The position numbers were made by a program, and so were the translations under genes. A stretch of 40,129 nt of DNA, from assembly GCA_021737405.1 (NCBI GenBank), contig JAIPEG010000023.1, positions 1-40,129 on the forward strand, written 5' to 3'. The DNA comes from Bacteriovoracaceae bacterium (lineage in GTDB: Bacteria > Bdellovibrionota > Bacteriovoracia > Bacteriovoracales > Bacteriovoracaceae). The notes under the pieces are model-generated. The model was given only the letters and a program-made list of their open reading frames with translations, had not been told where the DNA came from and did not search any database. This document shows positions 1 through 8,159 of the stretch, in pieces. Position 1 is the first letter of the stretch. Each line of letters starts with the position of its first letter.

Positions 1-111
1 CTGTATAAAGCATACATATGCGAATTACAGATTGAAGGTTCTAAATGCCTATGGCCAGGGCTTGAGTGCGGTGTGTTCCACCATGAAGGGATAAGAGTCA
101 AAAGAAGAAAA

Positions 112-188
112 TGGCGCGGAGTGAGGGATTCGAACCCCCGACCAATTGGTTCGAAGCCAACTACTCTATCCAGCTGAGCTAACCCCGC
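112..188 (-). tRNA. tRNA-Arg (anticodon UCG)
   Basis: The reverse strand folds into a full cloverleaf of 77 nt with an encoded CCA at 114-112. The 7-bp acceptor stem pairs GCGGGGT with ACTCCGC (one G-U), and the discriminator base is G. The D arm contains AGCTGGATA, and the T arm contains the canonical TTCGAAT loop on a GGGGG/CCCTC stem. The anticodon stem GTTGG/CCAAT (G-U at its base) closes the loop CTTCGAA, so the anticodon is TCG, which reads CGA (and other CGN codons if U34 is modified). It lies 55 nt downstream of the popT stop on the same strand. Confidence 0.95.
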
Positions 189-243
189 GCTTATTTATTA
201 GAAATATCTTAATCAAGCCCTGTTTCATTGTCTATGATGAACT

Positions 244-1212
244 TTAGGCCTTCTTATTAACTCTTGATTCCATCCATAAAACGAGAATAAAACCGACAAT
301 GCAAAGAGCTATTGCCAAGAGGACCCCACTATCAAAGCTCTCTGGAAGAATATTGGCTTCTCTGAGTATCTTTGTTTTGCCTCTAATGACTTTTGATTCA
401 AGGACCTCTTTCCAAGGCCATACTTTCTTCATAGAGCCAATGAGAATTCCTGTGAGAAAGGCCATCGTTTGACTATGATAGTGCTTCAAAAACCAGTTGA
501 GAACACGGCTAAAGCCCGCGACCCCCGTTAAACTTCCAGCAACAAAGGTCAGTAGAATAATGAAATTTCCCTCACCAAAAGGATTTTTCACGGCTCCCGT
601 TATGAACTCATACTTTCCAAGGATAAGAAGGAGAAAAGAGCCGCTAAGCCCTGGCAGAATCATCGCCGAAATACCGATAATGCCACAAAGATAAATGAAC
701 CACGAGTCCGTTGGCGTATCCACGGGGATTAAGCTCACCATGACCCAAGCAAATACAGCTCCAATGACGAGGGATAAGATATTGTCCCACTTTTTAGGAT
801 CCTCAAGTTGCTTAAAAATCACGATGATCGATGCCGCTATAAGGCCAAAGAACATCGCCCAAGTTGGAATGGGGTGATCTGTAATTAAATAGTGCATGAG
901 TCTTGCCAGCATAAAGATGGCAGAAAGCATGCCTAAAACTAAGGGAATGAGAAAGCGGATGTGAATAATGCTAACGGCGGTCTTTATATCACCCTTTAAA
1001 ATAGCACCAATCGACTTTTTATTAACAGAGCCCACAGCATCGAGAAGACCCTCATAGATCCCCGTGATAAAAGCGATCGTACCACCAGAGACTCCAGGAA
1101 TTAAGTCGGCCACTCCCATGCAAAACGCTTTACCAAAGAGGACTGCATAGTCTTTCTTTTCTTTTGGGCCAGGAGAAGCAAGAAAAGCTTCTTTTAATGA
1201 TTTATATTCCAT
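244..1212 (-). CDS. popT: DUF368 family undecaprenyl phosphate carrier (PopT-like)
   Basis: This is a polytopic inner-membrane protein of 322 aa. The first half of its family repeat reads PGVSGGTIAFITGIYEGLL (about residues 39-57), and a second related PGLSGSFLLLILGKYE segment lies near residue 190. That pseudo-repeated pattern is the hallmark of DUF368. Members of DUF368 (PopT) and of DedA (UptA) were shown in Vibrio cholerae, Bacillus and Staphylococcus to return undecaprenyl phosphate across the membrane for reuse in cell-wall and surface polymer synthesis. Function here is by family. The gene starts 2 nt after the topA stop, so it is almost certainly co-transcribed and probably translationally coupled. 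Eight or more hydrophobic segments are visible and there is no cleavable signal peptide. Confidence 0.85.
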   Translation of the reverse strand: MEYKSLKEAFLASPGPKEKKDYAVLFGKAFCMGVADLIPGVSGGTIAFITGIYEGLLDAVGSVNKKSIGAILKGDIKTAVSIIHIRFLIPLVLGMLSAIFMLARLMHYLITDHPIPTWAMFFGLIAASIIVIFKQLEDPKKWDNILSLVIGAVFAWVMVSLIPVDTPTDSWFIYLCGIIGISAMILPGLSGSFLLLILGKYEFITGAVKNPFGEGNFIILLTFVAGSLTGVAGFSRVLNWFLKHYHSQTMAFLTGILIGSMKKVWPWKEVLESKVIRGKTKILREANILPESFDSGVLLAIALCIVGFILVLWMESRVNKKA

Positions 1213-1214
1213 TC

Positions 1215-3785
1215 CTAAACCGTTGCCTGAGACTCTTCATCTTTATCAGCAAAAGGAGTGATTGAGTAATCAACCTTATGCTTGCACTTTGGACACTGAA
1301 GTTGCTTGCCTTCTCTTTTCGTTTCACGATAAGTCATGATGCCATAGCCACAGCTTGGACAGTCATACTCATAGGGCTTAGACCACAGAGCGTTTTCGCA
1401 GTTGGGATAATGGCTACATCCATAGAAGAATTTTCCATAGCGAGACTTCTTCTCAGCAAACTTACCGGTCTTACACTCTGGACAAGTAATGGGCAGAGTA
1501 TAAGGAAGAGTTGTTTCACAGTGTGGATAATCTTCACAGCGAACAAAGCGACCATACTTCCCAGTCTTTACTTCAAGTTTCTTATTACAAGTTGGACAAG
1601 GATCATGAAACCAGTTCTTTGGAAGAATGGTGATTTCGCCCTCAAGATTCTTTTTAAAGTCATGAGTTGAATTACAGTCTGGATAATTACTACAAGCGAG
1701 GAACTGACCATTTCGTCCCCACTTAATCGTGTATTCACCATCTTCACATTTCTTACAATGAATCCCTGTGGGGATTGACTGCTTTTTAAGGTTTTTCATT
1801 TCCTCTTGAGCTTTTAAGAGAGTCTTTTCAAATCCTCCCCAAAACTCTTTAAGAACCTTACGCCAAGGAATCTCTCCATCTTCAATCTTATCAAGAAGCT
1901 CTTCAACCTGGGCGGTAAAGTCGACATTCATCACATCCGGAAAGGATTCAATAAGCATCTTACAAACGACAGAGCCAAGTTCTGTCGGAAGAAATCTATT
2001 TTCAATTTTTTCAACATATCCTCTATCTTGGATATTTGAGATAATCGAAGCATAAGTAGAAGGCCTGCCAATACCTTTTTCTTCTAAATCCTTAACAAGT
2101 GAAGCTTCGTTGTATCTTGGAGGAGGAGATGTCCAGTGTTCCGTTTCAATCGCCTCTTGTAAGGCCTTCAACTTTTCATCGGCATTTATCTCAGGTAGTA
2201 AACCTGATTTAATTTCATTATCATTTTCGTTTTCACTATCGTCATCATCACCCTTCTTAGAGCGTTTCTCGGCTAAAGCCTCAAGATAGACTGTTCTAAA
2301 GCCTGGAAACTTAATGATTGAACCATTGGCCTTAAAGTAGTGACCATTATTTTCAAACGTCACTGTCGTTTGATCGATAACAGCTTGGCTCATTTGTGAG
2401 CTAATAAATTTATTCCAAATAAGCTCGTAGAGTTTTTGTTGTTCTGGCTCAAGGTCACCGCGAACTTCATCTGGTGAGTACAGGAGACTTGTAGGTCTGA
2501 TGGCCTCGTGGGCGTCTTGTACTTTATTAGAGCCTTTCTTTTTATAAGTATTGGGTTCCGCTGGTAAGTATTCATTACCATACTTATCTTTAATATACTC
2601 TCTTAAGGAATCAAGCGCTTCAGGAGCTGTTCTGACAGAGTCTGTTCTCATGTAAGTAATAAGACCTTGCATTCCATGGTCACGAAGCTGGATACCCTCA
2701 TAAAGTTTTTGGGCCACCATCATGGTTCTCTTTGCCGTAAAGCCCAGCTTATTCGCAGCTTCCTGTTGTAACTTTGATGTTGTAAAAGGAGGCGTTGGAT
2801 TTTGCTTTCTCTCACGCTTTTTTACATCTAGAACAAGATAAGGCTTGCCTGAGACATCACTAACAATTTTCTTAACGACGTCTTCTTCTGTTAGCTCTGT
2901 CTTCTTATTGGCCTGCTCACCGTAGTACTTAAATTCAAATTTGGTATCTTGCTTTTCCATGATGCCGGCAATGGAAAACCACTTCTCAGGAATGAAGGCC
3001 TTGACCTCATCTTCACGCTCTACGATAATTCTAAGGGCAACTGATTGCACTCTCCCCGCTGAAATTCCACGCTGAACTTTATCCCACAGAATGGGTGAGA
3101 TTTTATAACCCACGAGACGATCAAGAACCCGTCGCGTCTTTTGAGAGTCGTACATGAATTTTCTTAGCTTGGCAGGATTAGCAATAGCTTCCTGTACAGC
3201 TGATTTTGTAACGGCGTTAAAGACTACGCGATGAATCTTAGACGGCTTTCCAATTTCCTCCGCAAGGTGATGCGCAATCGCCTCTCCCTCGCGGTCCATA
3301 TCGGGAGCGAGATAAATTTTATCTGCGCCTTTTGCAAGCTCTTGGATTCTTTCAATTTTATCTTTCTTTCCCGTTATCGGCACGAGATCAATTTCAAAAT
3401 TACTTTTAACATCAACTCCCAGCTTAGATTTTGGAAGGTCTTTAATATGCCCATTTGAAGCAACAACTTGATAACCTTTTCCAAGGTATTTTTTAATGGT
3501 CTTTGCTTTAGAGGGTGATTCCACAATCACAAGATCATAGGGTCCACTAGGGATTTTGGTGACCTTTGATTTCTTAGTTGTGGTTTCTTCTGTGGCTTCT
3601 GCTTTCTTGCTAACTTTTTTCTTTGCCGTTTTCTTGGCGGTTTTTTTAGCAGTTTTCTTAGCGGTTTTCTTTGCCGTTTTCTTGGCCACTTTTTTAGCAG
3701 TCTTCTTTTTAGCGGCCTTCTTCTTAGTGGCTTTTTTCTCAGTCTCCGAGCCAGAGCTCGAAGCCTTGTTAGTTTCTTCCGTCAC
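1215..3785 (-). CDS. topA: DNA topoisomerase I with lysine-rich N-terminal tail
   Basis: Type IA topoisomerase of 856 aa that relaxes negative supercoils. A TOPRIM domain starts with LVIVESPSKAKTIKKYLG (residues 85-102), and its acidic metal site DMDREGEA lies at 162-169. The active-site tyrosine is Y378 in GLITYMRTDS. The C-terminus holds four Cys4 zinc ribbons (the first begins CKKCEDGEY, the last ends CPKCKHKVDY). Residues 17-62 form an unusual Lys/Ala/Thr tail built on repeated KKTA units, resembling histone H1 and bacterial H1-like proteins, encoded by a near-12-nt tandem repeat at about 3600-3737. The start is GTG at 3785, preceded by GAAGGTG with a 7-nt spacer; no better in-frame ATG is present. 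It follows the LysM gene after 90 nt that contain a palindrome, and reads directly into popT. Confidence 0.97.
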   Translation of the reverse strand: MTEETNKASSSGSETEKKATKKKAAKKKTAKKVAKKTAKKTAKKTAKKTAKKTAKKKVSKKAEATEETTTKKSKVTKIPSGPYDLVIVESPSKAKTIKKYLGKGYQVVASNGHIKDLPKSKLGVDVKSNFEIDLVPITGKKDKIERIQELAKGADKIYLAPDMDREGEAIAHHLAEEIGKPSKIHRVVFNAVTKSAVQEAIANPAKLRKFMYDSQKTRRVLDRLVGYKISPILWDKVQRGISAGRVQSVALRIIVEREDEVKAFIPEKWFSIAGIMEKQDTKFEFKYYGEQANKKTELTEEDVVKKIVSDVSGKPYLVLDVKKRERKQNPTPPFTTSKLQQEAANKLGFTAKRTMMVAQKLYEGIQLRDHGMQGLITYMRTDSVRTAPEALDSLREYIKDKYGNEYLPAEPNTYKKKGSNKVQDAHEAIRPTSLLYSPDEVRGDLEPEQQKLYELIWNKFISSQMSQAVIDQTTVTFENNGHYFKANGSIIKFPGFRTVYLEALAEKRSKKGDDDDSENENDNEIKSGLLPEINADEKLKALQEAIETEHWTSPPPRYNEASLVKDLEEKGIGRPSTYASIISNIQDRGYVEKIENRFLPTELGSVVCKMLIESFPDVMNVDFTAQVEELLDKIEDGEIPWRKVLKEFWGGFEKTLLKAQEEMKNLKKQSIPTGIHCKKCEDGEYTIKWGRNGQFLACSNYPDCNSTHDFKKNLEGEITILPKNWFHDPCPTCNKKLEVKTGKYGRFVRCEDYPHCETTLPYTLPITCPECKTGKFAEKKSRYGKFFYGCSHYPNCENALWSKPYEYDCPSCGYGIMTYRETKREGKQLQCPKCKHKVDYSITPFADKDEESQATV

Positions 3786-3804
3786 TTTTTTACACCTTCA
3801 TTAA

Positions 3805-3832
3805 GAGGCCAGTTCCATGGAACTTAAGCCTC
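3805..3832. repeat. Inverted repeat just upstream of topA
   Basis: A perfect 14-nt palindrome, AGTTCCATGGAACT (3811-3824), sits inside flanking arms GAGGC (3805-3809) and GCCTC (3828-3832). The whole can form a 28-nt hairpin in RNA or a cruciform in DNA. It ends 7 nt before the topA SD and 20 nt before its GTG. There is no T-tract after it on the topA strand, so it does not look like an intrinsic terminator. It could be an operator or a leader structure; this is inference. Confidence 0.55.
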
Positions 3833-3875
3833 GGGTTTACATACGATAAAAGGATGGACACAACAAAATGAATGT

Positions 3876-6062
3876 CTACAGTTGGTCAGTATTCAACAAC
3901 TCGTCGATTTCTTCAAGGTCAAATTCAGTTAAACCATAAGGATTTTCTTTGGCATTCAAATCTTCATCAAGAAATTTAAGGCCAATTTCACCTTCAATTT
4001 CATTTAAAGACTCAAAAGCATTAGGGTCAAGTCCCTTATTGCGCTTCTCAATATTGTTGAGATCTTGGGTTTCAAGAAATTTATCCTCATCAACCTTGGC
4101 CTCATTGAGAGACTGTTCAGCTTCTAGGATTTCATTTTCTAAACGCTCAAGCTCCTGTAGATCGCGCTCATGGTCCTTTATAATAGACTTCTCTCTCTCT
4201 TGGCGCTCTAGTTCCTCTAGTTCATCTTCAGTCAGTTGCACCTTGTCAGCTTTTTGAAGAAGATCTTGACTAACATCGTCTAAACTCAATTCGATGTCTA
4301 GTTCATCTAACGCTTTGCCTTCTAGATCTTGGACACCTTGAAGAATTCCTCTATTTCTATTCATCGCATCTAATGCAGCCTGTTGCTCAGTTTTCGTAAG
4401 AGCAATTGTTCCATACTTGATCGCTTCTCTAGAATTGGAGATGAGGGCCGTCGCAAAATTATCTGTTAAACTAATGACGGTCACTTCACCAATCTTATAA
4501 GTTGGATCTGGTGTTAACCTTTTTTCCGTCCCCTTATCAAGAAATGAGTAAAGCTCAAAGACAGTTCCCATCTCTACGCCATCAGCACGCCCACGATCCA
4601 GGTAAATCACATCACCAAAAGAGAGACCGCCACCACTGGCCTGATAAGCACCAATAACGGCAGCTTCAATATTTCTCTTATTAAAGGTTTTAATAATTTT
4701 TCCAATTTTAGGAGTGTAAACGGTAACTCGGTCCCCTCTTTGCACAAGACCAGAGATTTCCGTCACTTCACATTCCCACAACTGATTTATTTTTTTTACT
4801 GTTTTTACCTGAGCGCCAATTGTGTACTTATAACCTGCCCTATCTGAAACAGTATTTGATATCTGTCCACCTGGTACATAAATCGAATATTGATCACCTG
4901 GTTTAACTTTTACAGATTTATCAAAATCCACATAGATTTTATCAAACTTATTGATGAAAATATTTTCATCACCCTTGCCAATAATTTCCCCAAGATCTTG
5001 CACAATATTAGAAGTCACAAAGGTGTTGAGAAAGAAGCCTTCTTTGACATCAAAAACAATCCGAGAGTTTTTATCAAAGCCAGATTCATCATATTGCTCA
5101 CCTGGTTCTTTAATGACGATATCAGGAACAGGTGGCTCGTAGGAGTTGTAATCAGTCTTTAGGTTTTCAGAAGCAATCGTTTTAAGGTCATCAAAAGTTT
5201 CATCTGAAGCAAATTGAAAATAAACTCCATTATCAATGAGCTTTTTTCTCTCATCAATCCAATTAGGTTTAACTTGATCACCAAACTCTTTAAAATTAAT
5301 AAAGTCGTCCTTTTTACTTAGCTTATTTTTGAGATTACGACTTTCATCATCTCCAAAATCTCCTAAGTTTATCTCTGGCATTTTTTCTGTATCCCCAGTT
5401 GAGAAAACGAGAGTCATACCAGGCTCAATCTCGTGGGGGTTCGTAATTTGTGGATTTAGAGACCAGATTTTTGAATAATAAAAACCAGAACCAAAAAGTT
5501 TTTGAGAGATTTTCCACAACCAGTCACCCTTTTGAATGACGTATTTATCCAATTGGGAGGCCGCTGAGATTTCATCCCATTCTTTTAAAGGGATTTTTCC
5601 TTCCACAAACTTTGAAAGTTCAAGAAGTTCTTTCTCTTCAGCACCGACATCAAAAATCACTGCTTGATTGGGTTTTAAATTACCATTTTCATTTTCAGCG
5701 CCTTCTGCGATAACCCCTGGCTCATTAACAGTGCGCCCTTCTGAGTCTATAAGCACTTCAACATCATCGTCACCAGAGAAGGCCTTAGGCTTGTCGACAC
5801 TCTTTTTGTCTTTTTCTTTTTTTACTGTCTTATCTTCGTCAAAGATAATTTCACCGATATCTTCTTTTAAAGAATCTAGATCATCGACTTCTTCAAGATC
5901 AGAAATATTAAAATCTTTCTGACCTTTGTCATTATTTTCTTCTATAAGAACATTCACATCTGATGGATCTAAAAGATCAAGAGAATCCACGTCTTGTCCG
6001 AAGCCTTGGCCGGCCACAAGAAAAAACAAAATGAATAGCGTACTCTTGCTCTTTACGTTCAT
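3876..6062 (-). CDS. Exported LysM-domain protein, topA-neighbour family
   Basis: 728 aa with a signal peptide (hydrophobic to about residue 22, ending GFGQ). The N-terminal third is acidic and low-complexity, with two related segments DVNVLIEEN (about 35) and DVEVLIDSEG (about 100). One LysM domain spans about 174-221 (YVIQKGDWLWKISQKLFG, then NPQITNPHEIEPGMTLVF) and should bind peptidoglycan. About 380-560 is beta-rich and includes GGLSFGDVIYLDRGRADGVE, which resembles the C-terminal domain of the LysM proteins found next to dprA/topA in gammaproteobacteria. From about 580 to the end it is a highly charged, Glu-rich probable coiled coil. It starts 7 nt after the TPR lipoprotein gene and lies upstream of topA. 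The family neighbourhood is recalled knowledge. The precise role is unknown, probably envelope scaffolding. Confidence 0.8.
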   Translation of the reverse strand: MNVKSKSTLFILFFLVAGQGFGQDVDSLDLLDPSDVNVLIEENNDKGQKDFNISDLEEVDDLDSLKEDIGEIIFDEDKTVKKEKDKKSVDKPKAFSGDDDVEVLIDSEGRTVNEPGVIAEGAENENGNLKPNQAVIFDVGAEEKELLELSKFVEGKIPLKEWDEISAASQLDKYVIQKGDWLWKISQKLFGSGFYYSKIWSLNPQITNPHEIEPGMTLVFSTGDTEKMPEINLGDFGDDESRNLKNKLSKKDDFINFKEFGDQVKPNWIDERKKLIDNGVYFQFASDETFDDLKTIASENLKTDYNSYEPPVPDIVIKEPGEQYDESGFDKNSRIVFDVKEGFFLNTFVTSNIVQDLGEIIGKGDENIFINKFDKIYVDFDKSVKVKPGDQYSIYVPGGQISNTVSDRAGYKYTIGAQVKTVKKINQLWECEVTEISGLVQRGDRVTVYTPKIGKIIKTFNKRNIEAAVIGAYQASGGGLSFGDVIYLDRGRADGVEMGTVFELYSFLDKGTEKRLTPDPTYKIGEVTVISLTDNFATALISNSREAIKYGTIALTKTEQQAALDAMNRNRGILQGVQDLEGKALDELDIELSLDDVSQDLLQKADKVQLTEDELEELERQEREKSIIKDHERDLQELERLENEILEAEQSLNEAKVDEDKFLETQDLNNIEKRNKGLDPNAFESLNEIEGEIGLKFLDEDLNAKENPYGLTEFDLEEIDELLNTDQL

Positions 6063-6069
6063 CTAGGCC

Positions 6070-6855
6070 TTAAGCTCCCTGCTCAAAGAAGTCATGTAAA
6101 ATTGAATAATATTTTTCTTGTTTGCCAGGAAGTTTTAATTTGTCACTACAGACGATAAGGCGACCAAGGGTCTTTATAACAAGCCCAGAAAAAGCATAGT
6201 TTCCTAAAATTTCTTCAAAGACCTGAAGGGCCAAATCATATTCGCCTTGAGTAAAAAGGATTTCACCCATTAAATATTTTGCTCTTACAACCACCTGCCT
6301 AACGGGAGACTTCTCCAATTCTTTAATGAGGTTAATCGAGGCATCATATTTATTTTCAGCTACAAGCTTCTCAGCTTTTCTTACTTTTGAAATATGGTCC
6401 TCAATCAGAGCACTATCAATTTCTCCTGTACTCATCGGTCGACTTGGTAGATTCGGGTCTGTTATCTGAGCATTTTTTGTTTGTTGAAAAACATCAACAG
6501 TTTCCGCGAGCTCACCAGTATCTTTAACATTACTTAGCTGATCAACCACGGCCGAAGGGTCTCCCCCTTCCATTTGGTTCATCATTTGGTTGGCTTCTTT
6601 TCCTTCAACCTTGTCCATGCGTCGCTCTTTTAAGAGAGCTTCATACTTCTTGGCAAGGGATTCATATTGGCTTTTAGAGACACTGCCAGCTTCTGAAGCG
6701 GCCTTTTCCTCTTCACCATCTGCTCCAAAAAGACTCCGTCTAGAGGTAACCCATGAACACGAGGTCATGCTAAGAAGGCTTATGAATAAGATTGCGTTTT
6801 TTGGGGAAATAAATGGTGCAAAAATGAACCTGTCGAGGGCGTCAGTACTTTTCAC
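6070..6855 (-). CDS. Probable lipoprotein with TPR-like repeats
   Basis: The frame is open further upstream, but the start chosen is GTG at 6855 because a perfect GGAGGA lies 6 nt before it; this gives 261 aa. The N-terminus then has a longish n-region, a hydrophobic stretch (AILFISLLSMTSC) and a Cys in a relaxed lipobox (LSMTSC), so it is probably a lipoprotein. The middle is polar and charged (EEEKAASEAG, KYEALLKERRMDKVEGKE) and likely helical. The last 100 residues contain two to three TPR-like helical pairs, for example AEKLVAENKYDASINLIKEL and MGEILFTQGEYDLALQVFEE. It is the first gene of the operon with the LysM protein and probably works with it at the cell wall. No catalytic motif is seen. 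Confidence 0.75.
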   Translation of the reverse strand: MKSTDALDRFIFAPFISPKNAILFISLLSMTSCSWVTSRRSLFGADGEEEKAASEAGSVSKSQYESLAKKYEALLKERRMDKVEGKEANQMMNQMEGGDPSAVVDQLSNVKDTGELAETVDVFQQTKNAQITDPNLPSRPMSTGEIDSALIEDHISKVRKAEKLVAENKYDASINLIKELEKSPVRQVVVRAKYLMGEILFTQGEYDLALQVFEEILGNYAFSGLVIKTLGRLIVCSDKLKLPGKQEKYYSILHDFFEQGA

Positions 6856-6985
6856 AATATGTCCTCCATGACATAGTAGCGAACAACGGTAGAAGACCAG
6901 CATGGTCAGCTAATTACTTTGCTTCATATAGCTCCGCTTATCTTAATTGTAAGTTATTGCTGAATGAAGTCAATCACTTAACTAT

Positions 6986-7321
6986 ATGAAAAAAAAGATG
7001 GAAACAAATTTAAATTCGTCCGCAGAGCTTAGGCACATCATTGTCAGAGTTCCAAAAGATCAGGCCGCATTTCTCTATTTTCAACTGGAGGCAAATGAAG
7101 GGCTGGCCTTCTATAGCACTATCGATAAGAGCTTGAGAGAGCCATTTAGAGACATTGAGATGTTCTCCCCCATGAGCCTGAGTAAAGAGATCAGTCACTT
7201 TATTGAATATGTTCAAAAAGAAGTTCCTTTGATTTTCTTAGTTGATGAAATTATTCAAGATTCTTTGGTTGCTGTTGAAAACTTTACTAAATTGGGCAAG
7301 AAAGCATTTCAAAACGATTAG
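6986..7321 (+). CDS. DUF4911-like small protein
   Basis: 111 aa, soluble, no signal peptide. The pattern IIVRVPKDQAAFLYFQLEAN followed by EGLAFYSTID matches the DUF4911 core, where a short beta strand (hyvrvdpkd), a helix (iayikfilEayEG) and a second strand alternate. The family has no established function. It ends 22 nt before the radical SAM gene on the same strand and is probably co-transcribed with it. No convincing SD precedes the ATG at 6986; another in-frame ATG at 6998 could be used instead. Identification is from remembered family pattern, not a search. Confidence 0.65.
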   Translation: MKKKMETNLNSSAELRHIIVRVPKDQAAFLYFQLEANEGLAFYSTIDKSLREPFRDIEMFSPMSLSKEISHFIEYVQKEVPLIFLVDEIIQDSLVAVENFTKLGKKAFQND

Positions 7322-7343
7322 GCCCCAACCTACTGAGAAATAT

Positions 7344-8159
7344 ATGAGAGATAAAGATAAAGAGCAGGAAATTTTTAATAACAAAAGCACTGTTTATGGC
7401 CCTGTTAAAAGTTGGCGCTTTGGCATGTCTTTAGGAATTGACCCTATTTATCAAACAAGCACTTGTTCTTTTAATTGTTTCTACTGCCAACTTGGTCAAA
7501 TTCAAGAAGTCACTGATCTTATAAAAGAGTATGTTCCGACAGAAAAAGTTTTAGAAGATTATAAGTTGGTCAAAGATTCTGGAGAAGTGATTGATGTTAT
7601 CACTTACTCAGGCAGTGGAGAGCCAACTCTTGCAGCGAATATTGATGAGATGATCGCGGGCATTAAGAAACTTAGTCCTGACGTTCCTCAATATATTTTA
7701 ACAAACGCAACAGAGCTCTACCGCCCTGAAGTGAGAAAGAGGATTTTAGATCTCGATTGTATTACCGTGAAACTCGATGCCGCTGATGAAGATACTTTTC
7801 AAAAAATAAATAGACCTGCAAGTGGTGTAACTTTAGAGAGAGTTGTCACTGGAATAAAGGCCCTTAGAAATGAATACAAGGGAAAGCTAGAAGTTCAAAG
7901 TATGTTCATGCCTTTAAATAAGAAAAACTTAGATGACTACGCAAAGCTTTTAAGCGAAATCAAACCTGACCTTGTTCAGCTTAACACGCCAAAGAGACCC
8001 TACCCTAGTGAGTGGCACCGAGAAAACAGAGGCAACCACCACAAAATCTTTGATTATAATGTTACTGATTTAAAAACTCTAAATGAGAGCGAAGCAAAAG
8101 AGCTTGAAGAGTACTTAAAAGAAAATACAGGACTCTCCTTCTTATCTATTTACCGCTAA
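7344..8159 (+). CDS. Radical SAM protein, COG0731-type (wyosine-synthase-like)
   Basis: 271 aa counted from ATG 7344. The frame is open upstream to 7242, but that would overlap the DUF4911 gene, whereas proteins of this type start just before the YGPV motif, here at residues 18-21. The iron-sulphur cluster motif CxxxCxxC is C41-SFN-C45-FY-C48, preceded by MSLGIDPIYQTST. The SAM-contacting segment TYSGSGEPTLA (GGEPTL-like) follows. Such COG0731 proteins are related to TYW1 but in bacteria are of mostly unknown function; many are annotated simply as radical SAM proteins. The 3' end overlaps the convergent exonuclease-family gene by 14 nt. Confidence 0.85.
   Translation: MRDKDKEQEIFNNKSTVYGPVKSWRFGMSLGIDPIYQTSTCSFNCFYCQLGQIQEVTDLIKEYVPTEKVLEDYKLVKDSGEVIDVITYSGSGEPTLAANIDEMIAGIKKLSPDVPQYILTNATELYRPEVRKRILDLDCITVKLDAADEDTFQKINRPASGVTLERVVTGIKALRNEYKGKLEVQSMFMPLNKKNLDDYAKLLSEIKPDLVQLNTPKRPYPSEWHRENRGNHHKIFDYNVTDLKTLNESEAKELEEYLKENTGLSFLSIYR

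Noticed and set aside
1..173. Plus-strand frame open from the left edge to a stop at about 173
   Set aside because: Its last third is the antisense of the tRNA (GVRDSNPRP, a well-known artefact of tRNA sequence), and no start or SD is visible. Nothing supportable is seen in 1-111.
3556..3804. Plus-strand ORF rich in Phe, Ala and Val, antisense to the topA tail
   Set aside because: It is the mirror of the Lys/Ala repeat; composition is explained by topA.
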